A DNA stretch of 64,000 nucleotides from JAYFRL01 sp034925905 (GCA_034925905.1 JAYFRL010000005.1:62001-126000), one strand, 5' to 3'. Counted from the stretch's first letter, positions 1 to 8,253 are shown. Notes: generated by a model not told the origin, from the sequence alone. A program made the numbers and translations.

Positions 1-933
1 TAAAAGGGAAAGCCTTTCATCAAATTTTGCCAAAGCCGCGCGTTTTTTAATCTCATCTTTTACATTGCCTGAAAGTATGCTTTCAACCTGGTAATCGGAT
101 TTGTATTTATTAAACAAATCATAATATATTGAAAAATCTTTGGCTATCTTGCGGTTTTGCAGATATTGGCCTATAAGCTTGTTATCCACTTTTATGCCAT
201 GCTTTTCATAAAGGTATATCATTTGGGAAAGATCGTCCCAGCCGCGGGCTGTAACAAAGCTTTTACCCTCGACGGTTGTTTCAACCTTGTAAAAATCGTT
301 CTTTTTAATTTCAAGATATGTTAAAACGGAAGCATGAACATTTTTTTTGTATGCATATTCTTTCCACGCTTCAAAGTTTGGTTCGACATCTATCCTTTTA
401 AGCCTGTCCCATGTAACTATATCAAATTCTCGCACAGATTTGTTATATTCAGGGGGGTTTCCCGCCGTAACAACTATCCAACCGTCAGGAATGCGGTGGC
501 GTCCGAAAATCTTAAACTGTAAAAACTGGAGCATGGCAGGAGCCAAGGTTTCAGAAACACAATTTATCTCGTCAAGAAAAAGTATTCCTTCTTTTATGCC
601 CGTTTCTTCCATCATATCATATATGGAAGCTATGATTTCACTCATTGTATATTCCGAAACGTCATATTCTTTGCCGTCGTAAACCTTTTTAACTATAAAA
701 GGAAGACCTAAGGCGCTTTGACGCGTATGATGGGTCATGGAATACGAAACCAAACCTACGTTAAGCTCTTGGGCAATTTGCTCCATAACGGCTGTTTTCC
801 CTATTCCGGGCGCACCCATTAAGAAAATGGGGCGCTGGCGTTCTAAGGGTATCATATAGTTTCCAAATTCGTCTTTTGAAAAATAAGCTGTTATTGCGTT
901 TTTAATCTGGTCTTTTGCATCTTTTATGTCCAT
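1..933 (-). CDS. MoxR-type AAA+ ATPase, C-terminus beyond the window
   Basis: This is the first 311 codons of an AAA+ ATPase; the frame stays open to the window edge, so the C-terminus is missing. Walker A is GAPGIGKT at about residues 40-47 and Walker B is ILFLDEIN at about 117-124. The ATG at 933 follows a GGAGG at 942-946. The Walker pattern and the pairing with a VWA-domain gene on the same strand (3019-4473) fit the MoxR group, whose members remodel or activate partner proteins using ATP. No signal peptide or membrane segment is visible, so it is probably cytosolic. It is the last visible gene of a three-gene minus-strand set, with an LRR protein between it and the VWA gene. Its substrate cannot be inferred. 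Confidence 0.85.
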   Translation of the reverse strand, partial: MDIKDAKDQIKNAITAYFSKDEFGNYMIPLERQRPIFLMGAPGIGKTAVMEQIAQELNVGLVSYSMTHHTRQSALGLPFIVKKVYDGKEYDVSEYTMSEIIASIYDMMEETGIKEGILFLDEINCVSETLAPAMLQFLQFKIFGRHRIPDGWIVVTAGNPPEYNKSVREFDIVTWDRLKRIDVEPNFEAWKEYAYKKNVHASVLTYLEIKKNDFYKVETTVEGKSFVTARGWDDLSQMIYLYEKHGIKVDNKLIGQYLQNRKIAKDFSIYYDLFNKYKSDYQVESILSGNVKDEIKKRAALAKFDERLSLL

Positions 934-971
934 TATATATACCTCCGGGAAATATTTGCAAATATTCAAAA

Positions 972-2972
972 TCAAAGCTCTTTCATGAGATTGTCAAAAA
1001 AATCGGGCATTTGAATATTTTTATTTTTATAGTCCATAAGCAAGGCAAGAATCTCGGTTTTTGCTTTTTTATTGCTTGTTTCAATGAAAATATCTATGTT
1101 TTGTCCGGTTAAAAGACCTGTTTCAAATATATAAAGCAGAGCTGTTGTGTTTTCAACCTCTATTATTTTTAAAACGAGTGCGGTTATATTGTTTCTTATA
1201 TATTCCTCATACATTTCCTTTGATTTTTTATCGTGTTCCTTTGCGGAGGTACAATAAAACAGGGAATATATAAGTTTATTTTCGTCGTCAAGCTTTGAAA
1301 GCTTTATATCCGGGACATAGACAGAAGGAAGGGTGGGGCAATTTTTAAATGCGTTTTCAGAGACGTCCATTTTAGAGGGCATGCTTATCCTTGAAAGCCT
1401 AAGGCAGTTTTCAAAAGCTCCTTCGCCTATTTTTTTAGTGCTTTCGGGTATGCTTATGCTTATAATGTTTTGGTAACCAGCAAAAGCATGGTTTGCAACC
1501 GAAAAAGTTCCGCTTTTAACGATTATTCCGGTATTTTCAGGCATGTCTCCTTTAAACCCGTAAAGAGAACTGCCAAGATACAAAACGCCGTCCGGCTGGG
1601 AATTGTACCAGAAGGTGTTGTCAAACGAAAAATACATGTTGCCGTTGAAGTTTGCAGGCAAATCAATGTTTTTAAGCATTTTGCAGTTTGCAAAGGCTTT
1701 GCGGCCTATTTCTTCGGTTTCTTCAGGAATTTTTATCTCTTTCAGGTTTGTACAGTTGCAAAATGAGCTTATACCTATTTTTTTAAGATAAAGGGGAAAG
1801 CTTACTTTTCCAAGTTTTATGCAGCCGTTGAACGCGTTTTCTCCTATTTCGGATACATTTTCGGGGATATCAATACTTTCTAAGTTTATACAGCTATAAA
1901 AAGTTTGTTCTTTTATTTCTTTTATTTTTTTCGGCAGCGAAATTTTTTTAAGGTTCGAGCAGTTTGAAAAGACACCGTCGCCAATTTCGGAAACGTCGCT
2001 GTTAAAAATAACTTCTGAAGATCCCAGGCAATTTGCAAACGCCAGATTGCCTATTTTTTGAAGAGACTTGGGCAGCAAAATTTTTTCCATGCTTACGCAG
2101 GCAAAAAAGCTGTATTCGCCGATTTCCTCTATATCATCCGGTAAATTAAGGCTGGGTATGCTCTGGCAGTAATAAAAAACATACGGATTTATTTTTTTGA
2201 TTTTAGAAGGTATGACAGCACGGGCTATGTTTGCACAAAATTCAAAAGCGCCTGTGGCTATCTCGTTGAGCGTTTCGGGCATATATATTCCTGAAAAACC
2301 TATGCACCGGGAAAAAGCACGTTCGCCTATTTTTTTAAGCCCGTTTGGCAGGGTTATGCCCGTAAGATTTTTGCAGCCGTAAAACGCAAACCCGCCTATT
2401 TCTTCTATGCCTTTCGGCACACTAACATTTATAAGACCCTGGCAATAGTAAAATGTGTGTGGGTTTATTTTGGTTACTTTCTCAGGGATGTTTATTTTTT
2501 TAATGCTTGAGCAATATTTAAAAGCCGCTTCACCTATTTCGCAAAGAGTTTTAGGCAAGGTTATTTCGCTGAGCTTTTTACATTCGGAAAAAGCTTCGTT
2601 TTTTATAGACTTAAGACCATCGGGGAGAGACACCGATTCAAGCTCAAGGCAGCCGCCGAAGGCCTTTTCCGGTATTTCACGGATACCATAAGGCAGGCTA
2701 ACGCTTTTTAAGCTGCGGCAGCCGCAGAAAGCGCAAAAGCCTATTTCGAGGAGCCCATCCGGCAGGGTTAAACCTTTTAGCCCCGTACATTCGTTAAAAG
2801 CAAAGCTACCTATTTTTTTTACGCCGTATGGAATTATTATATGGGTGATAAAATTACATTCGATGAAAGCATTTTCACCTATTTCAGTTATGCCATAGGG
2901 AATGGATATTATCCTTTCGCTGCCATGGTATTTTATAAGTATTCCGTCTTTTATCTCAAATTCTTCAGGCAT
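972..2972 (-). CDS. BspA-type leucine-rich repeat (LRR_5) protein, cytosolic
   Basis: A 666-residue protein made mostly of about 22 repeats of roughly 23 residues. Each carries a core like EIGExAFxxC followed by LPxxLxxI, the LRR_5 (BspA/TpLRR) pattern. Repeat 19 is degenerate, and a non-repeat helical tail of about 100 residues closes the protein. There is no signal peptide, transmembrane segment or surface anchor, unlike many BspA proteins, so a cytosolic binding role is likelier than adhesion. The ATG at 2972 is chosen because GGAG lies six bases upstream. An in-frame ATG at 2999 has an AAGGA only one base away and is less likely. It lies 46 bases downstream of the VWA gene and about 40 bases upstream of the MoxR gene, so one transcript is likely. 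Function is unknown; a recognition subunit is inference. Confidence 0.85.
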   Translation of the reverse strand: MPEEFEIKDGILIKYHGSERIISIPYGITEIGENAFIECNFITHIIIPYGVKKIGSFAFNECTGLKGLTLPDGLLEIGFCAFCGCRSLKSVSLPYGIREIPEKAFGGCLELESVSLPDGLKSIKNEAFSECKKLSEITLPKTLCEIGEAAFKYCSSIKKINIPEKVTKINPHTFYYCQGLINVSVPKGIEEIGGFAFYGCKNLTGITLPNGLKKIGERAFSRCIGFSGIYMPETLNEIATGAFEFCANIARAVIPSKIKKINPYVFYYCQSIPSLNLPDDIEEIGEYSFFACVSMEKILLPKSLQKIGNLAFANCLGSSEVIFNSDVSEIGDGVFSNCSNLKKISLPKKIKEIKEQTFYSCINLESIDIPENVSEIGENAFNGCIKLGKVSFPLYLKKIGISSFCNCTNLKEIKIPEETEEIGRKAFANCKMLKNIDLPANFNGNMYFSFDNTFWYNSQPDGVLYLGSSLYGFKGDMPENTGIIVKSGTFSVANHAFAGYQNIISISIPESTKKIGEGAFENCLRLSRISMPSKMDVSENAFKNCPTLPSVYVPDIKLSKLDDENKLIYSLFYCTSAKEHDKKSKEMYEEYIRNNITALVLKIIEVENTTALLYIFETGLLTGQNIDIFIETSNKKAKTEILALLMDYKNKNIQMPDFFDNLMKEL

Positions 2973-3018
2973 GATAATCTCCGTTGTAAATAAATGCATT
3001 CCTTAAAATAAATAAAAA

Positions 3019-4473
3019 TTATATATCTTCTTCATCAAGCACAAGTTTTATTGCCCAAACGGGGACCTCAGGGTTTTCATAATCGTCTCTTAAAAATATG
3101 AACGCGGCGTCATACGCAGGCTTTTGGCTTGGGAAATCCCCATATCCGTCAGTAAAATATATAAGACCTTTTAAATTCAAGAATTCCTTTTCAAGTATCA
3201 ATTTGTTGACATAGTCAAAAACTGTTCGGAAATCGGTTCCTCCGAAGCCCTTGAGAGTCATATGCTTCATGTATTCGTCAAATTCTTCCTGGGAAGTTAT
3301 TTTGGCGTCTTCCTGGATAGCCACATCGCATTGTATTATATGAAGATTTATTTTTGTGAAAAAATTTTCGGTCTGCTTTAATATGTTATAGGTTTTTTGC
3401 ACAAACCTTTGAACAAGCTCTCCGCTTACCGAAGCCGAGGTATCTATGGCAATAATAAATTCCTTTATGCGTTTTAATTCCTTGTATTCCAAAGGCTCTA
3501 CAAGAGGCATGTTTTCATAAATTCTAAACCCGTAAGTATAAAATATATAATCAAACTCTTCGTCATTAATCTGGATGGCTTCGCCAAGAAGGGCAAAGCG
3601 CTTCAAAAAGCTTGCATAATCGTATTTTTCACGGTTGACCTCATCTATGCTGTGGGAAAGGGCACCGGCCTTGTCTCCCCATGATTTTGAAACAGTTTCA
3701 AGGTCAACCTGTATTTTTTCGCTTATATCTTTCCATATTTCTTCGAGCTCTTCTTTGGTCATGGAAAAAGAAGAGCCTCCGCCTTCGCTTTCGCTGTTAT
3801 CTTCGGAAGAATCTTCGTTTCCGCTACTTTCGTTTTCATCGTTATCTTCATTTCCGGAAGAGGAATTTTCGCTAGAATCCCCGCTTTCGCCGCCTTTTTT
3901 GCCTTCATTGCCTGAATTATCTGTCTTTGGTGGAGGATACCAGCCTTCGTGACTGTCTGCATAAAACAAAGAACGTAAAGAAATAAGCTCTTCTTCGCTT
4001 AAGCCTTTTTCGAGGAAATGCCTATACAGTTTTTCGGCTGTTATAATGCTTAGCTCCTCTTTGATTTTTGAAAGCGCTTCTGTTTGCCGGGCCTGGCGTG
4101 AATTATTCGCAGATCTAAGCCCAAGCTCGTTTAACGAGTTTTCAACGGCAATATCGGTTGCCAAGTCCCATCTTGGCTTATCTATCATTTCGTTAATAAA
4201 AAGATGCCTGAAAACACAATGAAAAACCACATGAAGATAATCCCTTATAATGGTTTCCCTTTCATCTTTATATGATTCAAGGATGTATTTCATATTATAA
4301 AAAAGATGCTGCCCATCTGTTGCAATCGTGCCTTCTTTAATTGGAGCATAATCAAGCCTGCCCAAGGCGGAATCCAAAAAACGAAGATTTACGATAAGTG
4401 TGTTTCTTGACAAGTTTAGTATAGTGCGGGCGAGCTTGTCCGCCTGCTCAATTTTGGATAGCTTATCAGACAT
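3019..4473 (-). CDS. DUF2201/VWA-domain metallopeptidase-like protein, MoxR partner
   Basis: A 484-residue protein with an N-terminal domain resembling the putative metallopeptidase region of COG3864/DUF2201 (about residues 20-190). A very acidic Ser/Asn/Glu/Gly linker follows (about 195-245), then a C-terminal von Willebrand A domain. The VWA metal site looks intact: DTSAS at about 345-349, GGTD at about 411 and TDG at about 441. The expected HExxH zinc motif reads HVVFH followed by CVFRH, so the catalytic Glu appears replaced and peptidase activity is doubtful. VWA proteins of this type are typical partners of MoxR ATPases, and one is encoded on the same strand 2 kb downstream. GGTG lies upstream of the ATG. 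It is the promoter-proximal gene of the trio. Confidence 0.82.
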   Translation of the reverse strand: MSDKLSKIEQADKLARTILNLSRNTLIVNLRFLDSALGRLDYAPIKEGTIATDGQHLFYNMKYILESYKDERETIIRDYLHVVFHCVFRHLFINEMIDKPRWDLATDIAVENSLNELGLRSANNSRQARQTEALSKIKEELSIITAEKLYRHFLEKGLSEEELISLRSLFYADSHEGWYPPPKTDNSGNEGKKGGESGDSSENSSSGNEDNDENESSGNEDSSEDNSESEGGGSSFSMTKEELEEIWKDISEKIQVDLETVSKSWGDKAGALSHSIDEVNREKYDYASFLKRFALLGEAIQINDEEFDYIFYTYGFRIYENMPLVEPLEYKELKRIKEFIIAIDTSASVSGELVQRFVQKTYNILKQTENFFTKINLHIIQCDVAIQEDAKITSQEEFDEYMKHMTLKGFGGTDFRTVFDYVNKLILEKEFLNLKGLIYFTDGYGDFPSQKPAYDAAFIFLRDDYENPEVPVWAIKLVLDEEDI

Positions 4474-4497
4474 AAATAATCACCGGTTTATCGAGAA

Positions 4498-4525
4498 TTG
4501 GCTTATAAATGAAGCGGTATATAAA
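4498..4525 (+). promoter_or_regulatory. Candidate sigma-A promoter for the BKACE-family gene
   Basis: TTGGCT at 4498-4503 and TATAAA at 4520-4525 are separated by 16 bp, about 180 bases before the start at 4704. The -35 box is only a fair match. A perfect TTGACA at 4584-4589 has no -10 box at a workable distance. Confidence 0.4.
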
Positions 4526-4703
4526 CAACACTAATTATAACTCAAAAAGCATAAAATGGATACTGTATTTTCTAAAAAATAAATTGACAAAACGGCTGTT
4601 AAATTTTAGCTTATATTCAGATAAAAAAGCAGTTGAAAAAAGCTTCGGTTTTGTTGATAATAAGCATAAGGGGAAATTAAAAAATAATCAAGGAGGAGTT
4701 TAA

Positions 4704-5642
4704 ATGGCAAAAACCAATAAAGTAATTGTTACTGCGGCGGTTACAGGGGCTATACACACAAGCTCCATGTCTCCTTATCTTCCATGCGGAATAGAAGGCA
4801 TTGCAAATGCTGCAATAGAAGCTGCTAAGGCAGGAGCTTCCATTGTGCACATACATGCCAGGGAGGAAAATGGCAAGCCTACTTCCGATTTGGATTTTAT
4901 GGGAGAAATACTGAAAAGAATAAAAGCCGGATGCGATGCCGTTATAGGGATAACAACAGGAGCAGCTCTTGGAATGTCTGTTGAAGAACGTATTGCGGCC
5001 ATACCGCGCTTTAAGCCGGAGCTTGCTTCATTTAACAGCGGTTCTATAAACTTCAACCTTGAAAAGCTTACCGAAGTGAAAGAGCTTAAAGAGCCTAAAT
5101 ATGCTTGGGAGATTCCTTTCCTTAAGGCTACGGAAAACAATGTTTTCAGGAATACGTTTTATGAAATGAAGCGCATTGCCCAAATGTTTGACGAAGCCGG
5201 AACAGTCCCCGAATTTGAAGTTTTTGATTTGGGTCAGGTGAATAATATAGCTTATCTTTATGAAAAAGGCTATGTTAAGCCTCCGTTTTATTTTCAGTTT
5301 GTTCCGGGAATTTTAGGCGGGATACCCATAAGACCGGATACGATTTTATTTTTTGTAAACGAGATAAAGAGATTTTTCGGGGAAGATGCAAACTTTTCTA
5401 TGGTTTCAGGCGGAAGAAGAATGTATAGGTATGAAACGCTTTCTGCTATTTTAGGCGGGAATGTGCGTGTAGGCTTTGAAGATGGGCTTTATATAAGCTC
5501 AACGGGCGAGCTTGCAAAAAGCAACGCAGAGCAGGTTCAAAAAATGGTTGGGGTACTTAAAAGCCTTGATTTTGAAATAGCAACTCCGGAAGATGCAAGA
5601 AAAACCCTTAACACAAAGGGCAAGGATAAGGTTTGCTTCTAA
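4704..5642 (+). CDS. Beta-keto acid cleavage enzyme family (BKACE, DUF849) protein
   Basis: A 312-residue TIM-barrel protein of the BKACE family, whose founder Kce condenses 3-keto-5-aminohexanoate with acetyl-CoA in lysine fermentation. The family's zinc ligands are visible as HIHAR (His49 and His51), and the length is normal for the family. The start ATG follows AAGGAGGAG at ideal spacing. In lysine-fermenting Clostridia kce sits among kamA, kdd and kal, but none of those is present here and the gene stands alone. The substrate should therefore be left open: family members use many different beta-keto acids. A small palindrome made of IS ends lies about 17 bases after the stop. Confidence 0.85.
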   Translation: MAKTNKVIVTAAVTGAIHTSSMSPYLPCGIEGIANAAIEAAKAGASIVHIHAREENGKPTSDLDFMGEILKRIKAGCDAVIGITTGAALGMSVEERIAAIPRFKPELASFNSGSINFNLEKLTEVKELKEPKYAWEIPFLKATENNVFRNTFYEMKRIAQMFDEAGTVPEFEVFDLGQVNNIAYLYEKGYVKPPFYFQFVPGILGGIPIRPDTILFFVNEIKRFFGEDANFSMVSGGRRMYRYETLSAILGGNVRVGFEDGLYISSTGELAKSNAEQVQKMVGVLKSLDFEIATPEDARKTLNTKGKDKVCF

Positions 5643-5658
5643 AACAATAATTAAAAAA

Positions 5659-5717
5659 TGAACTGCCCCCATTTGTTGGACACATGATATAATGTCTAAT
5701 GAATGGGATGCAGTTCA
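5659..5717. mobile_element. 59-bp palindromic remnant of two IS3-type ends
   Basis: Two facing terminal inverted repeats, 5659-5682 and 5693-5717, share the outer TGAACTGC and an inner TTGGACA/TTAGACA block and are separated by only about 10 bases. They match the ends of the larger element at 61680-61915, whose outer sequence is also TGAACTGC. The symmetry continues three bases outward (AAATGAACTGC/GCAGTTCATTT). No transposase sequence and no clear target duplication remain. The right end supplies the TGA stop of the adjacent XRE gene. As RNA this could fold into a hairpin between two convergent genes and might terminate transcription. Confidence 0.7.
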
Positions 5718-6167
5718 TTTATTTTCATCTTTTTTAGATTCTTTGATCTCATAAAGCTCAGTAGGGGTTGAGACTTTCATATAGCTGCTGTCAAAAATTT
5801 TATTATAAACCGGATAAATGGTATTTTTATTTTGAATTCCCAAAAGCCTGTCAACCGCAGGTTGCATGTCCGGGTGGTTATGATAAGCAGTGACAACTAG
5901 TTTTTCATGGGGGTTCATTTTAAAAGAAAGAGAGTTTGAATTGTCAGACGCTCTTTTTTCTATTAAATCCGATTTAGGGATTTTAAAGTAATTTGCCATT
6001 GATTCTATTTTATCAATTCTCGGATACTTTTCAGATGAAAGCCAGCCTGCAAGAGTTGTATATTTAATACCAAGGTCATTGCATAAATCTTTTCTGGATT
6101 TACCGCATTTGTTCATGAAGTACTGTATGTTCTCTGCTATTATGCGTTTATTTTCCATATCATTCAT
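5715..6167 (-). CDS. XRE-family helix-turn-helix regulator, stop codon from IS end
   Basis: A 150-residue protein with an N-terminal HTH_3 DNA-binding domain (about residues 5-65) and a short C-terminal segment containing HPDMQPAVDRLLGI, a stretch typical of clostridial XRE regulators. No peptidase or sensor domain is seen. AGGAGGTG lies seven bases before the ATG at 6167. The TGA stop (5717-5715) is the first codon of the IS-type terminal repeat at 5693-5717, so the last residues may differ from the ancestral C-terminus. It is convergent with the BKACE gene. Its target is unknown; the promoter-rich 400 bp upstream is a candidate for autoregulation. Confidence 0.8.
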   Translation of the reverse strand: MNDMENKRIIAENIQYFMNKCGKSRKDLCNDLGIKYTTLAGWLSSEKYPRIDKIESMANYFKIPKSDLIEKRASDNSNSLSFKMNPHEKLVVTAYHNHPDMQPAVDRLLGIQNKNTIYPVYNKIFDSSYMKVSTPTELYEIKESKKDENK

Positions 6168-6568
6168 GCACAGTCACCTCCTGTTTATTGATTTATCCTA
6201 CTCTAAAAAACTGGATTTTTCAAGCGAGAGCTTAAGGCTTTTCTTATAAGAAGATTGACTTTACGCTTAAAGGGTAGTATCATATTATACAAATAAGTAA
6301 AAAAAAGAATAAAAATTTTATATATTGTTTAAAAAAAGTTTTTTGTTATAAATAAAAAGCGAAATATCTCGAAACAGTACATATTTTAAAGAAATGCTGC
6401 AATAAGTAATAGATTATGTCGATGGAATTCATATAGTTTATATATTGATGTATACATAGTAAAAATATATAATAAGTATCACAAAGCGCACCTTTCTTAG
6501 AAAATATTACTCTTTAGGAGTATAAAAATATTTTAAAGTACAAAAATAAATACAAAGAAGGTGTTAAC
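6168..6568. other. AT-rich 400-bp intergenic region with promoter and leader
   Basis: No coding frame was found. It separates the divergent XRE regulator and the 81-aa gene. It holds a good sigma-A promoter (6255-6283, plus strand) about 280 bases before the next start codon, so either a long leader or an unrecognised short RNA is made. A weak TACTC/GAGTA hairpin lies near 6508-6522, just before the ribosome-binding site. No terminator that would end a short RNA was seen. Confidence 0.5.
6255..6283 (+). promoter_or_regulatory. Sigma-A promoter upstream of the 81-aa gene
   Basis: TTGACT (6255-6260) and TATCAT (6278-6283) are separated by exactly 17 bp. The predicted start is near 6290, giving a leader of about 280 nt to the GTG at 6569. 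Confidence 0.6.
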
Positions 6569-6814
6569 GTGGATAGGCTTCGTGAGTTATATAATATTTT
6601 TCAAAAAGACGCGTTTGAAAGACAGGTCTTTGATTCAGAGACTCAAAAGGTTAAAAACGAATTATATAGCTTCTTTGATAAGACTTTAAATCTTTGTGAA
6701 TTTAAGTTTGCAGAGGAGCTTGTTAACGCTGCTTTTGCTGAGGTTGAAGAAAAGGCATTTATATCCGGTCTAAAGTTTTCAGTAAACCTATTTAAAGAAA
6801 TATATAGGGTATAA
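6569..6814 (+). CDS. Small helical protein of unknown function (81 aa)
   Basis: An 81-residue, mostly helical, charged protein starting at GTG 6569 after AAGAAGGTG. Its opening (MDRLRELY) resembles the short clostridial proteins grouped as DUF6809, but this is a loose similarity judged by eye. No signal peptide, membrane segment, cysteine pair or catalytic motif is seen. It sits between an XRE regulator and a spore protein gene. Hairpin-poor AT-rich sequence follows it for 180 bp. Function is unknown. Confidence 0.6.
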   Translation: MDRLRELYNIFQKDAFERQVFDSETQKVKNELYSFFDKTLNLCEFKFAEELVNAAFAEVEEKAFISGLKFSVNLFKEIYRV

Positions 6815-6943
6815 TTATAATATATTTTTATTTTATATAATATAAATATTTTAAATTTTATTTAAACATATTTTAAAAAATATTCATCTGTAAATAATAA
6901 ACACATATAACAAAATGTACCTTACATAATAAAGTCCTTCGGA

Positions 6944-6959
6944 GCAATAATATTATTGC
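6944..6959. repeat. 16-bp perfect palindrome in the SASP leader
   Basis: GCAATAAT/ATTATTGC is a perfect palindrome ending about 34 bases before the SASP start codon. It could be a protein-binding site, or a small mRNA 5' structure that stabilises the spore-protein message. Confidence 0.4.
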
Positions 6960-6993
6960 AACACAAAACAAATATTTTAAGGAGGACAAAAGA

Positions 6994-7206
6994 ATGACAA
7001 GTTCATCAAGCAAAGTTAAAGTGCCTGAAGCAAAGGCTGCAATGGAACAGTTTAAATATGAAGTTGCTAATGAAATCGGTGTGCCTTTAAAGCAGGGCTA
7101 CAATGGAGACCTTACATCTGCTCAAAATGGTTATGTTGGCGGATACATGGTTAAGAAAATGATTGAAGCTCAGGAAAAGGCTATGGCTGGTAAAACAACA
7201 AGATAA
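6994..7206 (+). CDS. Alpha/beta-type small acid-soluble spore protein (SASP)
   Basis: A 70-residue protein with the features of the alpha/beta SASP family. It has a central MEQFKYEVANEIGVPL region, carrying the EVA-type site cut by the germination protease Gpr, and a Gly/Asn-rich turn followed by GYMVKKMIEAQ. In spores these proteins coat DNA and shift it to an A-like form that resists UV and heat; at germination they supply amino acids. AAGGAGG lies ten bases before the ATG. CATATAA at 6904-6910 resembles a sigma-G -10 box, but no convincing -35 was found. A terminator follows. This gene is direct evidence for a spore former. Confidence 0.93.
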   Translation: MTSSSSKVKVPEAKAAMEQFKYEVANEIGVPLKQGYNGDLTSAQNGYVGGYMVKKMIEAQEKAMAGKTTR

Positions 7207-7217
7207 ATGTTTTTTTT

Positions 7218-7250
7218 AACCCCTTCGTTTACGAAGGGGTTATTAATTTT
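7218..7250 (+). terminator. Rho-independent terminator after the SASP gene
   Basis: Stem AACCCCTTCGT/ACGAAGGGGTT (7218-7241) with a very short loop, followed by an AT-rich tail with a run of five T. Confidence 0.8.
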
Positions 7251-7260
7251 TAACTGAATA

Positions 7261-7290
7261 AAAAAGCGTCTTTAAAAAGACGCTTTTTTT
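7261..7290. terminator. Bidirectional terminator between SASP and M23 genes
   Basis: AAAAAGCGTCTT pairs with AAGACGCTTTTT. T runs lie on both strands, so it can end the SASP transcript and the convergent peptidase transcript. Confidence 0.85.
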
Positions 7291-7299
7291 AGATTTAAT

Positions 7300-8253
7300 T
7301 TATTTGTGCCAGCTTAAAACATCTCTTGGATTTATAAGGTTTCCATTTAAGTGTATTTCAAAATGAAGATGTGAGCCTGTTGCTTTCCCCGTTGCCCCGG
7401 CATATGCAACAACATCGCCCTGAACAACTTCGTCTCCAGCCTCAACTAAAAGCTCTGAATTATGAGCATAGACACTGCTGTATCCATTTCCGTGTGATAT
7501 TTCTATAATATATCCGTAGCTTGGATTATATTCTGCTTTTTTGACTTTGCCTGACGCGCTGGCAATAACAGGATCACCTGTTATTGTATCTATATCAATT
7601 CCCTGATGGAAAGCGCTGCATCCATAAACAGGGTCAGCTCTATATCCATATTCTGAAGTTACAATTCCATATACAGGCCAAAGATCGGGTACTTTACTTG
7701 ATGCTGCCAAAGTATATTCGGCATTGCCTAAAACTCCTGTATAAGCAGATTCCTCGTTTTCAAGAGAACTTTCTATAAGCATAAGCTTGGATGAAAGAGC
7801 CAAGATGCCTTCTGAGCTGCTATTCTCTTTTGAATCTGAATAACAGCTCGTTTGGGCGTCGCTTAAGGATGAGGAGGTTCCGTTATTTATTTTGTCAAGG
7901 GTTTCTTCTATGCTTTTCCTTGTGTTTTGAAGCTCGGAAAGCTTTGATTCAAGCTCGTTTGTTTTTTCTTCAAGGTCGTTCAAATTATTTTTGTATACCT
8001 GGTTTTCACTTTCAAGGCTTTTAGTTTCATTTTCAAGGGTTTCGTTTTCCCCTTCAAGCTGATTTATATATTCCGAATTTTCAATAAGCTTTGCTTTTGC
8101 CTTGGCATAAGAACTGTAAGTTGCTATAAAGCTTCCCGAAATAAGGAATATAAATATTAATAAATAAGAAATTTTTATTTTAAAAGAATCTTTATTATTT
8201 TTTTTAAAAGATGCAAATGCTTTTAAAATTGTATTTTTAAGATGCTCGTCCAA
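7300..8253 (-). CDS. Membrane-anchored M23 (LytM-type) peptidoglycan endopeptidase
   Basis: A 317-residue protein. A single membrane anchor at about residues 25-45 is followed by a coiled coil at about 55-120, a Ser/Glu-rich linker and a C-terminal peptidase M23 domain from about 190. The zinc and catalytic residues are all visible: His216 and Asp220 in HQGID, His264 in YAH and His297 in HLHFE. Active LytM enzymes cut the peptide cross-links of peptidoglycan outside the membrane. The coiled coil followed by M23 also resembles EnvC/SpoIIQ-like proteins that act in division or engulfment, though the intact site favours a hydrolase. It is a single gene, convergent with the SASP gene. Confidence 0.88.
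   Translation of the reverse strand: MDEHLKNTILKAFASFKKNNKDSFKIKISYLLIFIFLISGSFIATYSSYAKAKAKLIENSEYINQLEGENETLENETKSLESENQVYKNNLNDLEEKTNELESKLSELQNTRKSIEETLDKINNGTSSSLSDAQTSCYSDSKENSSSEGILALSSKLMLIESSLENEESAYTGVLGNAEYTLAASSKVPDLWPVYGIVTSEYGYRADPVYGCSAFHQGIDIDTITGDPVIASASGKVKKAEYNPSYGYIIEISHGNGYSSVYAHNSELLVEAGDEVVQGDVVAYAGATGKATGSHLHFEIHLNGNLINPRDVLSWHK

Noticed and set aside
972..2972. Regularly spaced similar DNA segments that resemble a repeat array
   Set aside because: They are codons of a 23-residue protein repeat. There are no identical repeats with unique spacers, so this is not a CRISPR array.
3635..3952. Plus-strand open frame of 105 codons inside the VWA gene
   Set aside because: It is the Ser-rich mirror of the acidic linker of the minus-strand gene and has no start signal.
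4584..4617. Promoter with perfect TTGACA before the BKACE gene
   Set aside because: The nearest -10-like box (TATATT) is 22 bp away, too far for sigma-A.
4509..4703. Open frame of 64 codons before the BKACE gene
   Set aside because: It has no ribosome site, has the composition of AT-rich noncoding DNA, and ends at the strong ribosome site of the next gene.
4704..5642. Assignment as lysine-fermentation Kce
   Set aside because: No other gene of the lysine pathway is nearby and the family is broad in substrate.
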